Assembly (NCBI RefSeq): GCF_022347545.1
Contig: NZ_JAKREW010000011.1
Span: 88,181-152,180 of the forward strand
Source: Terribium retamae
GTDB lineage: Bacteria > Pseudomonadota > Alphaproteobacteria > Rhizobiales > Rhizobiaceae
Length of the DNA stretch: 64,000 bases
Direction: 5' to 3'
Position 1 is the first letter of the stretch. Each line of letters opens with the position of its first letter. The notes beneath the pieces are model-generated. The model ran no database searches. It was not told the origin of the DNA and saw only the letters and a list, made by a program, of their open reading frames with translations. Positions 35,251 through 43,508 of this stretch are shown here, one piece after another. Made by a program: the position numbers and the translations under genes.

Positions 35251-36039
35251 GTGAAACCAGACCGTTCCGACGACGAAGGCGGCGGCACCGGCAAACGCTC
35301 CAAGACCATCCAATCGGTGTCCATCGCCGCTCGGTTCCTCGACATTCTGGCGAGAGCCGATGGTCCGCTGGCGCTGGGCGAAGTTGCGCGGCAGGGGCGC
35401 ACGGGGACCTCGACGGCGCATCGTTACATGCAGAGCCTGGTACGCGAACGGCTGGTGGCCCAGGATCCGATGACCGGTCGCTACGATCTTGGGCCGACCG
35501 CGCTCAGCATCGGCATGGGTGCGCTGCGACGCGTCGAGCCCGTCGAAGTCTCGGCGCGCCTGATGAAGACATTGTCGTCGGAGATCGCCGCGAGCTGTGG
35601 CGTCGCCATCTGGACCGACCAGGGGCCGACCATCATCCGCTGGTACCGCAGCTCGGATTTTTCGATCAGCACCGTGTCACTCGGCGACGTGCTTCCGCTC
35701 GACAACACGGCGTGCGGCCTGGTCTTCCAGGCCTATCTGCCGCGCGAGACTGTCGCAGCGGCCCGCAAGCGGCAACCCGCCACGTTCAGAGGCAGTCCGC
35801 CGTCGAAGGAAACGCTCGATGCGGCGCGCCAGGCCGTCGGCGTTGAACTCAATGAGCATCTGTTTTCGCTGTTGACCGGCAAGGCGGCACCGGTGTTCGA
35901 CGCACAGAACGAGATCGCCTGTGTCGTCACCACCGTTTCCTTCGTGAAGACGGCCGAGGCTGACGATCATTGGAATGCCTTGCGTGCCATGGCCCGGCAG
36001 GCCTCGCTGGAATCCGGATCCTCCCGAGACTGCGGCTGA
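35251..36039 (+). CDS. IclR family transcriptional regulator
   Basis: A 262-residue regulator. The N-terminal winged helix is at residues 20-80 (QSVSIAARFLDILARADGPL, then GTSTAHRYMQSLVRERLV), followed by the IclR effector domain with SCGVAIWTDQGPTIIRWY and LPLDNTACGLVFQAYL. Translation appears to start at GTG with no strong ribosome site. Convergent with the monooxygenase gene (8 bases apart) and divergent from the TonB receptor. IclR proteins usually sense aromatic or small organic acids, which would suit control by a chelator or its breakdown product. Confidence 0.85.
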   Translation: MKPDRSDDEGGGTGKRSKTIQSVSIAARFLDILARADGPLALGEVARQGRTGTSTAHRYMQSLVRERLVAQDPMTGRYDLGPTALSIGMGALRRVEPVEVSARLMKTLSSEIAASCGVAIWTDQGPTIIRWYRSSDFSISTVSLGDVLPLDNTACGLVFQAYLPRETVAAARKRQPATFRGSPPSKETLDAARQAVGVELNEHLFSLLTGKAAPVFDAQNEIACVVTTVSFVKTAEADDHWNALRAMARQASLESGSSRDCG

Positions 36040-36047
36040 ACTGAGCC

Positions 36048-37322
36048 TCAGCGGATGCCCAGGTGCTGCCTCAGCGTGGAGCCCTCATAATCACGGCGGA
36101 ACAGGCCGCGTTCGACCAGCGCAGGTACCAGTTCTTCGAAGAACAGGTTCAGCGAATTCACCGAACCGCCGGGAAGCGCGATAAACCCATCGAGGGCGCC
36201 GGCCTCGAACCGCTCGACGATATCATTCAGAACATCGTCCACGGTGCCAACGGACACCCAATGCGCTGAACCGACGACCTCCGGCCGTGCCAGGACCTCC
36301 TCCATGGTCGGATTTTTGGCCAAGATGAAACGGCGCAAAAGGTCGGCATGTGTGCGGCTGCGGACCGGATGCTCGGAAGCGGGAAGCAGGTCGGCCGTGA
36401 TGCGGCTGTCCGGCGCAAGCGCCCCAACGTCAAGCCCGAGCACCGCCTTCAGTGCGGCGACGCGGCGCTCGCGCGTCAGGTGCGCATGGGCGCGTGCGTG
36501 CAATTTCCAGGCCTCCTCGCGCGTCCTGGCAAGAAAGAAGTAAAGGCCGGGCAAAACACGCACGGCATCTGCAGAACGCCCATGCCGCTCTGCCCTTCTG
36601 CGCAGATCAGCGCGCAATTCGATACCGTCGCCGATATCCGGCATGGCGGCAAAGGTCGCATCCGCAACCGACGCGGCAAAGCTGCGGCCGATTTCGGAAG
36701 CACCGGCCTGAAACAGAGGCGGCGGGCCAGCGTCGTGTCCCGGAACGTTGAGGGGCCCTTTCACATGGAAGAACTCGCCGGCGTGGTCGATGGCCTGCAC
36801 CGGTGCTGAAGATGAACTACCGGGGTAGCTCGCCCATAGGTGCCGAACGAGATCGGTGAATTCCGCCGCCTTGCGATAGCGGACTTCCGGCGCCGGCATC
36901 GGTTCGTCCCCGAAATTCTCGGCGCCCTCGATCGAGGTCACGATGTTCCACCCGGCCCTGCCGTTGCTGATCCAGTGCAGCGATTGGATCTGGCGGGCAA
37001 CAATGTAGGGCGGATTGAAGGTGGTCGAGGCGGTGGTGACCAAACCGATCTTCTCGGTTTCTCGTGCAATCGAGGCCAGCATCATCGTCGGATCGAGCCC
37101 GACGAAGGTCGGCGAGTGCGCCGCCATGGCCTGGTTCATGACGAGATAGTCAGGCCTGAAGACGAAATCGAGCTTTGCTCTTTCGGCGGCCTGGGCGAGT
37201 TCGGCATAATATTCGACAGGCCCCATGCCCGCTGACAACGCCTCATCCGGATGCGGGCGCTGTCCCTTGAGCCAGGTGGGTGTCAGGCTCAGTCCGATAT
37301 GCAATTTTCTGTCCGTGCTCAT
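36048..37322 (-). CDS. NtaA/SnaA/DszA-family flavin-dependent monooxygenase
   Basis: A 424-residue luciferase-like monooxygenase of the NtaA branch. The N-terminus reads KLHIGLSLTPTWLKGQRPHPDE and the barrel has VTTASTTFNPPYIVARQIQSLHWIS, NGRAGWNIVTS and PPPLFQAGASEIGR, all typical of FMNH2-dependent oxidation of chelates, sulfonates or thio compounds. A partner flavin reductase is not in the window. The ATG overlaps the stop of the siderophore ABC ATPase (ATGA), so it is co-translated with an Fe-chelate importer. This fits oxidative breakdown of the imported chelator, by analogy with NTA and EDTA monooxygenases; that is inference. Confidence 0.82.
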   Translation of the reverse strand: MSTDRKLHIGLSLTPTWLKGQRPHPDEALSAGMGPVEYYAELAQAAERAKLDFVFRPDYLVMNQAMAAHSPTFVGLDPTMMLASIARETEKIGLVTTASTTFNPPYIVARQIQSLHWISNGRAGWNIVTSIEGAENFGDEPMPAPEVRYRKAAEFTDLVRHLWASYPGSSSSAPVQAIDHAGEFFHVKGPLNVPGHDAGPPPLFQAGASEIGRSFAASVADATFAAMPDIGDGIELRADLRRRAERHGRSADAVRVLPGLYFFLARTREEAWKLHARAHAHLTRERRVAALKAVLGLDVGALAPDSRITADLLPASEHPVRSRTHADLLRRFILAKNPTMEEVLARPEVVGSAHWVSVGTVDDVLNDIVERFEAGALDGFIALPGGSVNSLNLFFEELVPALVERGLFRRDYEGSTLRQHLGIR

Positions 37323-38137
37323 GCCGATTGTTTTCTGCTGTCTGGGGCCGCCGGTATCGGACGTCCCTTCGGGATGACCAGCGGAGTTGCCGAAACCGGG
37401 TCGGCGATGATGATCGAAGGCAGGCCGAAGACGGCCTCGACCAGCTGCTCGGTGACGACTTCGGCTGCCTTGCCTTCGGCAACGACGGCGCCGTCCTTCA
37501 TGGCAACCAAATGAGAGGCGTAGCGGCAGGCATGGTTGAGATCGTGCAGCACGGCAACAACCGTGCGTCCCCGACAGTTGAGGTCGGCCAGCAGGTCGAG
37601 CAGTTCGATCTGATGGGCAATGTCCAGGAAGGTGGTCGGCTCGTCCAGCAGGAGGATCGGTGTTTCCTGAGCCAGAACCATGGCGATCCACACCCTTTGC
37701 CTCTGCCCGCCCGAGAGTTCATCCATCAGCCGATCCGACAGATCGGCCATATGCGTGACTTCCAACGCGGCGGCCACCGCCTTTTCATCGGCCTTCGACC
37801 ATTGCCTGAGGAAGGATTGGTGAGGATAGCGACCGCGCGCGACCAGGTCGGCAACGGTGATGGCATCGGGGGCAATAGAACTCTGCGGCAACAGACCGAG
37901 CCGCCGAGCCACTTCCTTTGCGGGAAGCTCGTCGATGCTTTTGCCGTCGAGCACCACCCGTCCGCTCGAGGGCGGCAGCAGGCGCGACAGCGCGCGCAGG
38001 AGAGTGGATTTGCCGCAAGCATTCGGCCCGATGATGACGGTGAATGAACCGTCCGGGATCGACAACGACAATCCGGTCGAAATCGTGCGCCTGTCGTAGC
38101 GAAGCGTCACCCCATCGGCATGCAGACGATGCGCCAT
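37319..38137 (-). CDS. iron-siderophore ABC transporter ATPase (FepC/FecE-like)
   Basis: A 272-residue ATPase. Walker A is [14 protein letters not shown], signature [16 protein letters not shown], Walker B PILLLDEPTTFLDIAHQ and switch VLHDLNHA, the combination typical of siderophore/B12 importers. The ATG of MAHRLHADG follows GGAAGG; upstream in-frame codons cover the promoter palindromes. Divergent from the binding-protein and permease genes, and followed by the monooxygenase through an ATGA overlap. Confidence 0.92.
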   Translation of the reverse strand: MAHRLHADGVTLRYDRRTISTGLSLSIPDGSFTVIIGPNACGKSTLLRALSRLLPPSSGRVVLDGKSIDELPAKEVARRLGLLPQSSIAPDAITVADLVARGRYPHQSFLRQWSKADEKAVAAALEVTHMADLSDRLMDELSGGQRQRVWIAMVLAQETPILLLDEPTTFLDIAHQIELLDLLADLNCRGRTVVAVLHDLNHACRYASHLVAMKDGAVVAEGKAAEVVTEQLVEAVFGLPSIIIADPVSATPLVIPKGRPIPAAPDSRKQSA

Positions 38138-38188
38138 ATTGCCCTTCCTGCTTGCCCGCCTGCTGGCGAGAGCATCTTCCCTGAATAT

Positions 38189-38204
38189 TGCATTCCGGAA
38201 TGCA
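38189..38204. promoter_or_regulatory. perfect 16-bp palindrome in the siderophore ABC divergent promoter
   Basis: TGCATTCCGGAATGCA is fully symmetric. It lies 52 bases from the ATPase start and 114 bases from the binding-protein start. Its half-site GCATTCC occurs in the TonB-receptor leader. It does not match the RirA, Irr or Zur boxes I remember, so the regulator is unassigned; the local IclR or an iron/metal regulator are candidates. Confidence 0.65.
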
Positions 38205-38208
38205 TATT

Positions 38209-38227
38209 GCATTGCGGGATACAATGC
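38209..38227. promoter_or_regulatory. second inverted repeat next to the 16-bp palindrome
   Basis: GCATTG (38209-38214) and CAATGC (38222-38227) around a seven-base centre, five bases after the perfect palindrome. It shares the GCAT/ATGC half-site style, so the two may be tandem sites for one regulator or overlap the promoter. Confidence 0.45.
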
Positions 38228-38317
38228 TTATTGTGGAATAAACAAGTCAAGTTTAACACCCCGTGCGATGACGCAAGGTCGCACCGCGCCCCCTTCAATC
38301 CTCTACCGATCTCCACG

Positions 38318-39277
38318 ATGATGCCGATGCACAAACTCGCTCTCGCCCTGATGGCCGTTGCGGTGATCGCGACAGGCGCCGATCGCGCGTTTTCACAGGA
38401 ACAGGGATGGCCACGGACGGTTGCCCAGGACGGCGAAAGTCTGATCCTGGAATCGAAACCGCAACGGATCGTCTCGACCACGCCGAGCGTCACTGGAATT
38501 CTGCTCGCTATCGGGGCGCCGGTGATGGCCAGCGCCGCAACGACCCCCACCATGCTCACAGATGACAAAGGTTTCTTCTCACAATGGGCGAACGCCGCCG
38601 ACGAGCGCGGTGTCGCAGTCCTCTACCCCAATCTCAATTTCGACATCGAAGCCATTATCGGCCGGAAGCCCGATTTGCTGATCGCGTCCGCGACAGGGGC
38701 CGACAGCGTCGCCCAGCACAAGACGGAGTTACAGGCACAAGGCATCCCGACGATGGTCGTCAACTATTCCAACCAGAGTTGGCAGCAGATCGCTGTAGAA
38801 CTCGGCAAGGCCACCGGGCTCGAGGCGGAGGCGAGCGACGCCATCAAACGCTTCGACGATTATGCCGCGCAGGCCGCCGTGTCGATGACGCGACCGAAGG
38901 GAAAGGTCAGCATTGTCGGATACAATATCGGCGGCAGCTATTCGATCGGCCGGCCTGAAAGTCCGCAGGCCAGGCTGCTGACGGCCCTCGGTTTCGAGGT
39001 GGCGGGATTGCCGAAAGGGCTCCAGCGCGATGTGACGCGACGTTCGGACTTCGACTTCATCTCGCGTGAGAACCTCTCTGCTGCCATCACTGGCGACACC
39101 GTCTTCCTGCTGCGCGGCACCGAAAAGGATGTCGCTACCTTCCTTACGGACCCAATGCTCGCCAACCTGCCAGCAGTCGCGAACAGGAAGGTCTATGCAC
39201 TTGGGTCGACATCGTTCCGCATCGACTACTATTCCGGGCGGCAGATGATCGACGCGATCGCGGGACACTTCCGGTAA
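38318..39277 (+). CDS. iron-siderophore ABC substrate-binding protein (FepB-like)
   Basis: A 319-residue class III periplasmic binding protein. A signal peptide covers residues 1-26 (VIATGADRAFS), then QRIVSTTPSVTGILLAIGAPV, the backbone helix from about residue 165, and the C-terminal YYSGRQMIDAIAGHF. Three in-frame ATGs (38318, 38321, 38327) are close together and no strong ribosome site picks one. It should deliver ferric siderophore or another metal chelate to the FecCD-type permeases encoded next. Confidence 0.87.
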   Translation: MMPMHKLALALMAVAVIATGADRAFSQEQGWPRTVAQDGESLILESKPQRIVSTTPSVTGILLAIGAPVMASAATTPTMLTDDKGFFSQWANAADERGVAVLYPNLNFDIEAIIGRKPDLLIASATGADSVAQHKTELQAQGIPTMVVNYSNQSWQQIAVELGKATGLEAEASDAIKRFDDYAAQAAVSMTRPKGKVSIVGYNIGGSYSIGRPESPQARLLTALGFEVAGLPKGLQRDVTRRSDFDFISRENLSAAITGDTVFLLRGTEKDVATFLTDPMLANLPAVANRKVYALGSTSFRIDYYSGRQMIDAIAGHFR

Positions 39278-39278
39278 C

Positions 39279-40328
39279 ATGGCTTGTTCGGACATGCGGA
39301 AAGCCGGAAAACAGACCCGGCTTGTTAAAGGACGGCGACATTTTCGGAGGCTTGCAACTGCGAGCCTCATTCTCGCGGTTGTCGGTCTGCTTAGCCTGGC
39401 TATCGGCTCGCGCCCGGTTCCACTCGCCACGCTGTTCGAGACGTTCCGGGCCTACGATCCGCTCAATGACCTGCACCTTGTGATCTGGGAATTGCGGGTA
39501 TCACGCACCCTCGTGGCGATCCTTGCCGGGCTGGCGCTGGGTACCGCCGGCGCCATCATGCAGGCGACCACCAGAAACCCACTCGCCGAGCCCGGTTTGC
39601 TCGGCATCAATGCCGGTGCAGCAACAGCCGTAATCATTGGCATCACGGCCTTCCACCTCACGGCCATGATCCAGTATGTCTGGTTCGCCTTCCTCGGCGC
39701 GGGCTTGGCGGGGGTCGCCGTCTTTATTCTCGGACGGGCCCACGAAACCGGCACCAATCCCGCCCGGCTCGTGTTGGCCGGCGCGGGCCTTTCCGTGATG
39801 CTGGGCTCGCTGACAGGCATCATCATGCTCAATGCACCTTTGGAAGTGGTCGACGACTTTCGCCACTGGTGGGCAGGCTCCATCGAGGGGCGAGGTTTCA
39901 ATGTCGCAGGCGTGCTTGCCGTCGCGATCACGATCGGCCTTGCGATTGCCCTGTTCATCTCCAGAGACCTGAATGCCGTGGCACTCGGCCGCGATCTTGG
40001 CCAAGCGCTGGGTGCCAGGCTTGGCAGGACATGGATCCTTGCCTGCCTGAGCGTCATGCTTCTGGCAGGGGCTGCGACAGCGGCCACCGGGCCGATCGGC
40101 TTCGTCGGGCTGATAGCCCCGCACATCGCCCGTCTCACGACCGGCCCCGACCATCGCTGGCTGCTGCCCTTTTCGGCGCTGTTTGCCGCGATCCTGCTTT
40201 TGAGCGCCGACATCGTCGGACGCGTCATCGTTGCTCCGGCGGAAGTTGCGGCAGGGATCATCGCCTTGCTCGTCGGCGGGCCGTTCTTCGTCGCCGTGGT
40301 TCGCAGATACCGGCTGGCCCGGCTATGA
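39279..40328 (+). CDS. FecCD-family siderophore permease (first subunit)
   Basis: A 349-residue permease with nine or ten hydrophobic helices. Family motifs are LRVSRTLVAILAGLALGTAGAI, RNPLAEPGLLGINAGAA and GPIGFVGLIAPHIAR. The last, facing the ATPase, is the usual coupling segment. The basic N-terminus (RKAGKQTRLVKGRRHFRR) is cytoplasmic. It starts one base after the binding-protein stop and pairs with the permease whose start overlaps its own stop. Confidence 0.92.
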   Translation: MACSDMRKAGKQTRLVKGRRHFRRLATASLILAVVGLLSLAIGSRPVPLATLFETFRAYDPLNDLHLVIWELRVSRTLVAILAGLALGTAGAIMQATTRNPLAEPGLLGINAGAATAVIIGITAFHLTAMIQYVWFAFLGAGLAGVAVFILGRAHETGTNPARLVLAGAGLSVMLGSLTGIIMLNAPLEVVDDFRHWWAGSIEGRGFNVAGVLAVAITIGLAIALFISRDLNAVALGRDLGQALGARLGRTWILACLSVMLLAGAATAATGPIGFVGLIAPHIARLTTGPDHRWLLPFSALFAAILLLSADIVGRVIVAPAEVAAGIIALLVGGPFFVAVVRRYRLARL

Positions 40329-41365
40329 GATCGTCAGGCCCCTCCTTCGGGCTCCGGATCGGCGGCCTGTCGTTGCAGCTGCGCCCACGCGCAGCGGCAG
40401 TCTGTGCCATGCTCGCACTGACAGGCTTCGCGCTCGGCGTCCTGCTGCTTGGAACCGGAACGCTCCACTTCAGCCCGTCCGAGGTGGTCAACAGCCTGCT
40501 TGGTGCCGGCAGCAATTCGACGGCAGAGCGCATTATCCTGCGCGTTCGGCTGCCGCGCCTGGTAACAGCGATATTCGTCGGGGCCTCACTCGGCATGGCT
40601 GGCGCCATTTTCCAATCGCTGTCACGCAATGCCCTCGGCTCCCCGGATATCATCGGTTTCACCACGGGTGCCGCGACAGGCGCCATCCTGCAGATCGTGC
40701 TTTTCGATACAGGCCCGCTCGGGGTATCGCTTGCGGCATTCGCCTCTTGCATCGCGACTGCTGTCGCCGTCCTTCTGCTTTCCATGAAGCATGGCGCAAC
40801 CGGGGGCTATCGGCTGGTTCTTGTCGGTGTCGGCATCGGTGCGATCCTCTCCGGCATCAACACCCTCCTCCTGGTGAAAGGTGGGCTCGATCAGGCTGCA
40901 GCCGCCCAGCTTTGGCTGGCCGGCTCACTCAACACGCGCACATGGGCACATGTGATACCTGCAGCAATAGGCTTCGCGGCGATTGTTCCCGTTGTCGTCC
41001 TCAACGCCCGCCAGACGACCCTGCTGGAAATGGGCGACGACATTGCACAACAGCTTGGTGTCGTCCCTGAGCGCACGCGGCTGACCATGGTCATGGCAGC
41101 GGTCGGCCTGACGGCAATTGCAACCGCTGCCGCTGGTCCCATAGCCTTTGTCGCCCTGGCGGGACCACAGCTTGCCAGGCGGCTGACATTGTCACCCGAA
41201 CTGCCGTTGGCGAGCAGCGCTCTGACGGGAAGCGTTCTGCTCGTGGTCGCCGATCTGATCAGCCAACGTGCGCCATTCCATGTAAACATGCCTGTCGGCT
41301 TCACCACAGGCATGTTGGGTGGATTCTATCTGCTTTGGCTGCTGGCACGAAGAAGAATCGTCTAG
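40325..41365 (+). CDS. FecCD-family siderophore permease (second subunit)
   Basis: A 346-residue permease. Motifs are LRVRLPRLVTAIFVGASLGMAG, SRNALGSPDIIGFTTGAA and the coupling segment AAGPIAFVALAGPQLARRL. The ATG overlaps the previous stop (ATGA), so the two subunits are made together. It ends the first siderophore operon; the sigma-factor gene begins 462 bases later. Confidence 0.92.
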   Translation: MRSSGPSFGLRIGGLSLQLRPRAAAVCAMLALTGFALGVLLLGTGTLHFSPSEVVNSLLGAGSNSTAERIILRVRLPRLVTAIFVGASLGMAGAIFQSLSRNALGSPDIIGFTTGAATGAILQIVLFDTGPLGVSLAAFASCIATAVAVLLLSMKHGATGGYRLVLVGVGIGAILSGINTLLLVKGGLDQAAAAQLWLAGSLNTRTWAHVIPAAIGFAAIVPVVVLNARQTTLLEMGDDIAQQLGVVPERTRLTMVMAAVGLTAIATAAAGPIAFVALAGPQLARRLTLSPELPLASSALTGSVLLVVADLISQRAPFHVNMPVGFTTGMLGGFYLLWLLARRRIV

Positions 41366-41827
41366 CCGTGCGCGTTCGGAAGGTCGCAACTCGGCTTTCA
41401 GCGAGGTTCGGGCGGTGTCCGAAGGCAATGCCGGTCGGCTTTCGCGCATTCTCGATCTCCTGCAGCGCGCGGTCGGTGGAGCAAGGGCGAGCGGACGACA
41501 TGTGTGGAGCGTCACAGCTTTCGTAGCAAACTGTGCTTGAAGAGCTTCTCAAGTTTTCCCTTGTGGGAGAAGGAAGCGAACATTAAACATGAGTTAAATA
41601 TGCAGGTTTTGTGAGCCACTGGCTACGCTGGAACTCGGCCAGGCAAGACATTCCGCCCGGGCAAGACAAAGCCTGTCCAAGATTGACATATCTCCATTTC
41701 ATGGGAAGCGCATGGCGGGAACGTCAGCTCAGAAACGAACCGCGACAGCGCAAGGCAAGGGACTGACATTCGTGAGGCCAGCCAACGCTGGCCGGTTCCT
41801 GTGCCCATGCCTCGAAGGGTACTGATC
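41366..41827. other. 462-base spacer between the two siderophore systems
   Basis: No convincing gene. Short open frames here show no family features, no ribosome sites and no conserved motifs. The last 260 bases become AT-richer (for example CATTAAACATGAGTTAAATATG near 41580), which is where the fecI promoter should lie. I could not recognise a specific iron box. Confidence 0.4.
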
Positions 41828-42343
41828 TTGTCCGCGCTCAATCTCTGGCTGGGAGACCTCTTCCGCCTCCACCACGACGATTTCGTTCGTTATGCCTCCA
41901 GGCTTGTTGGAGGGCGCGACAGCGGCGAAGAGGTGGTCCAAAATGCCTATCTGCGGGTTGCAGGCCGTTCATCACAAGCCGCAGCGATCGAGCACCCGAA
42001 AGCCTATCTGATCACTGCCACACGCAATGCCGCGGTCGACCATATCCTTCGCCAGCAGGCGGAATGGTCCAGAAGGGTCGACATCGAGGATGTCGCGGCT
42101 GTCGGTATCAGCGAAGACCCCACAACCACGTTGGATCATCGTCACCGCATCGCGCGCCTGGCGGTCCTGCTGAACGAGTTGCCAACGGCCTGTCGCGAAG
42201 CCTTCATCATGAACAAGGTGGAGGGTCGCACGCATCGCGAGATCGCCAAGCATCTTGGAGTTTCGGTCAGCATGGTGGAAAAGCACATCATTCGCGCGCT
42301 GTTCCATTGCCGTGACCTGATGCGGGACGATCGCAGGATCTGA
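41828..42343 (+). CDS. fecI: FecI-type ECF sigma factor
   Basis: An ECF sigma factor of about 171 residues. Region 2 reads FVRYASRLVGGRDSGEEVVQNAYLRV and HPKAYLITATRNAAVDHIL; region 4 reads LPTACREAFIMNKVEGRTHREIAKHLGVSVSMVEKHII, very typical of iron-starvation sigma factors. The start is uncertain: TTG at 41828 has AAGGG at a good distance, while GTG 41801 and ATG 41807 are in frame without such a site. It should drive the downstream TonB-receptor operon when released by FecR. Confidence 0.88.
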   Translation: MSALNLWLGDLFRLHHDDFVRYASRLVGGRDSGEEVVQNAYLRVAGRSSQAAAIEHPKAYLITATRNAAVDHILRQQAEWSRRVDIEDVAAVGISEDPTTTLDHRHRIARLAVLLNELPTACREAFIMNKVEGRTHREIAKHLGVSVSMVEKHIIRALFHCRDLMRDDRRI

Positions 42344-42360
42344 CAGATTTCTGTTGAGGA

Positions 42361-43386
42361 TTGCCTGCCCCGATCCCGTCTAATCCTCCAGAAAGACCGC
42401 GGAACGAACCGGTGATACAAGGACCATCGAGACGAGATCCTGCCAGGGAGCTTTCCGACGAGGCACTGGTGAGGATCGTGCGTCTTCACTCGGGAGAAGC
42501 GGGAGAGAACGACTGGGCCGAGTTCCGGCGCTGGCGGTCCACCAGCGCCGAGCACGAAGCCGCGGCGGCGGAAGCTGAGCTTCTCTGGAATGATGCCTCG
42601 AACCTGCATCGCGACCCCCGCACGGGGCTCATCAAACCCGGCCGGCGCAAGCCCGTATCCCGGCGTGCCGTTCTTGGCGGGATCGGCGCGGCGGCTTTGG
42701 CGCTGGGCGGGCTACGCGTCACCGGCGCTCTCCAAGGCATCTTGTCCGATCACACGACCGGAACCGGCCAAACCAGTGTGATCGATCTCCCTGACGGATC
42801 GCGCGCCTATCTCAACGCCGCGTCGGCACTCAACATCGATTTCTCGCCGCAGCGTCGCTCGGCAGAACTCGTCGGGGGGCAGGCTTATTTTGAAGTCGTC
42901 GGCGACCCGCTGCGCCGCCCATTCGACGTGAAAGCCGGCGACGTCACTGCATCGGCGTTGGGAACGGCGTTCGATGTCAACCGCAACCTTCCCGATGGCG
43001 CTACGGAAATAACGGTTACGGAGCATATGGTGCGCGTTACTTCCGTCAGCGCATCACAGGAGATCGTGCTCGACGCCGGGGAAACTGTCATCGTCTCTCG
43101 AGATGGTCATGCGGGGCCGGTGACAACCATCGAAAAGTCGGCTGCTGTCGCCTGGCGCTCGGGGCTCTACGTCGCGGAGTCGCGCTCATTGGCCCAGGTG
43201 GTGGCAGCACTTCAGGCTTATCACGAAGGTTGGCTTGTCATTGAAGACGACAAGGCCAGATTGCTCAGGGTGAATGCTGTGCTCGATCTGCGTACCCCGG
43301 CTTCATCGCTCGACGCGCTGGCATCCGGACTACCAATCCGTATTCGTCGCCTGTCGAGATTTTTGACGGTGATTTCAAGCGTATAG
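42361..43386 (+). CDS. fecR: FecR-type anti-sigma/signal transducer
   Basis: A protein of up to 341 residues. The cytoplasmic DUF4880 domain spans about residues 30-85 (LSDEALVRIVRLHSGE, FRRWRSTSAEHEAAAAEAELLW). A basic stretch and one membrane helix follow (RRAVLGGIGAAALALGG, near 102-120), then the periplasmic FecR domain (IDLPDGSRAYLNAASAL, GGQAYFEVV, ALGTAFDV) and a C-terminal receptor-binding region. The TTG at 42361 opens the frame, but a GTG at 42412 is an alternative start. It relays receptor occupancy to FecI. Confidence 0.88.
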   Translation: MPAPIPSNPPERPRNEPVIQGPSRRDPARELSDEALVRIVRLHSGEAGENDWAEFRRWRSTSAEHEAAAAEAELLWNDASNLHRDPRTGLIKPGRRKPVSRRAVLGGIGAAALALGGLRVTGALQGILSDHTTGTGQTSVIDLPDGSRAYLNAASALNIDFSPQRRSAELVGGQAYFEVVGDPLRRPFDVKAGDVTASALGTAFDVNRNLPDGATEITVTEHMVRVTSVSASQEIVLDAGETVIVSRDGHAGPVTTIEKSAAVAWRSGLYVAESRSLAQVVAALQAYHEGWLVIEDDKARLLRVNAVLDLRTPASSLDALASGLPIRIRRLSRFLTVISSV

Positions 43387-43393
43387 GACAATT

Positions 43394-43417
43394 GATCCGT
43401 TTTTTTTGGATTTTTTT
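43394..43417 (+). terminator. weak T-rich hairpin between fecR and the receptor gene
   Basis: ATCC (43395-43398) and GGAT (43408-43411) flank a T-rich loop, and seven Ts run from 43411 to 43417. The stem is only four to five pairs. It may separate fecIR from the receptor operon, which FecI would transcribe from a promoter in the next 90 bases. Confidence 0.3.
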
Positions 43418-43508
43418 GTTGAGGATTCTGATCAGGTTTCCTGTCTGACTCCGTGAGGGGCTGAATTGCAAATGATGCCCCTCGCTATCAGTGATGGAGA
43501 CAGGGCAC

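Noticed and set aside
35211..35846. Alternative plus-strand frame overlapping the IclR gene
   Set aside because: The translation is arginine-rich and without domains, while the 35251 frame gives a full IclR protein.
39869..40324. N-terminal extension of the second FecCD permease
   Set aside because: It overlaps the first permease out of frame; the ATGA start at 40325 is clearly better.
41319..41552. Short open frames between the permease and fecI
   Set aside because: No recognisable motif, no ribosome site, and they overlap on both strands.
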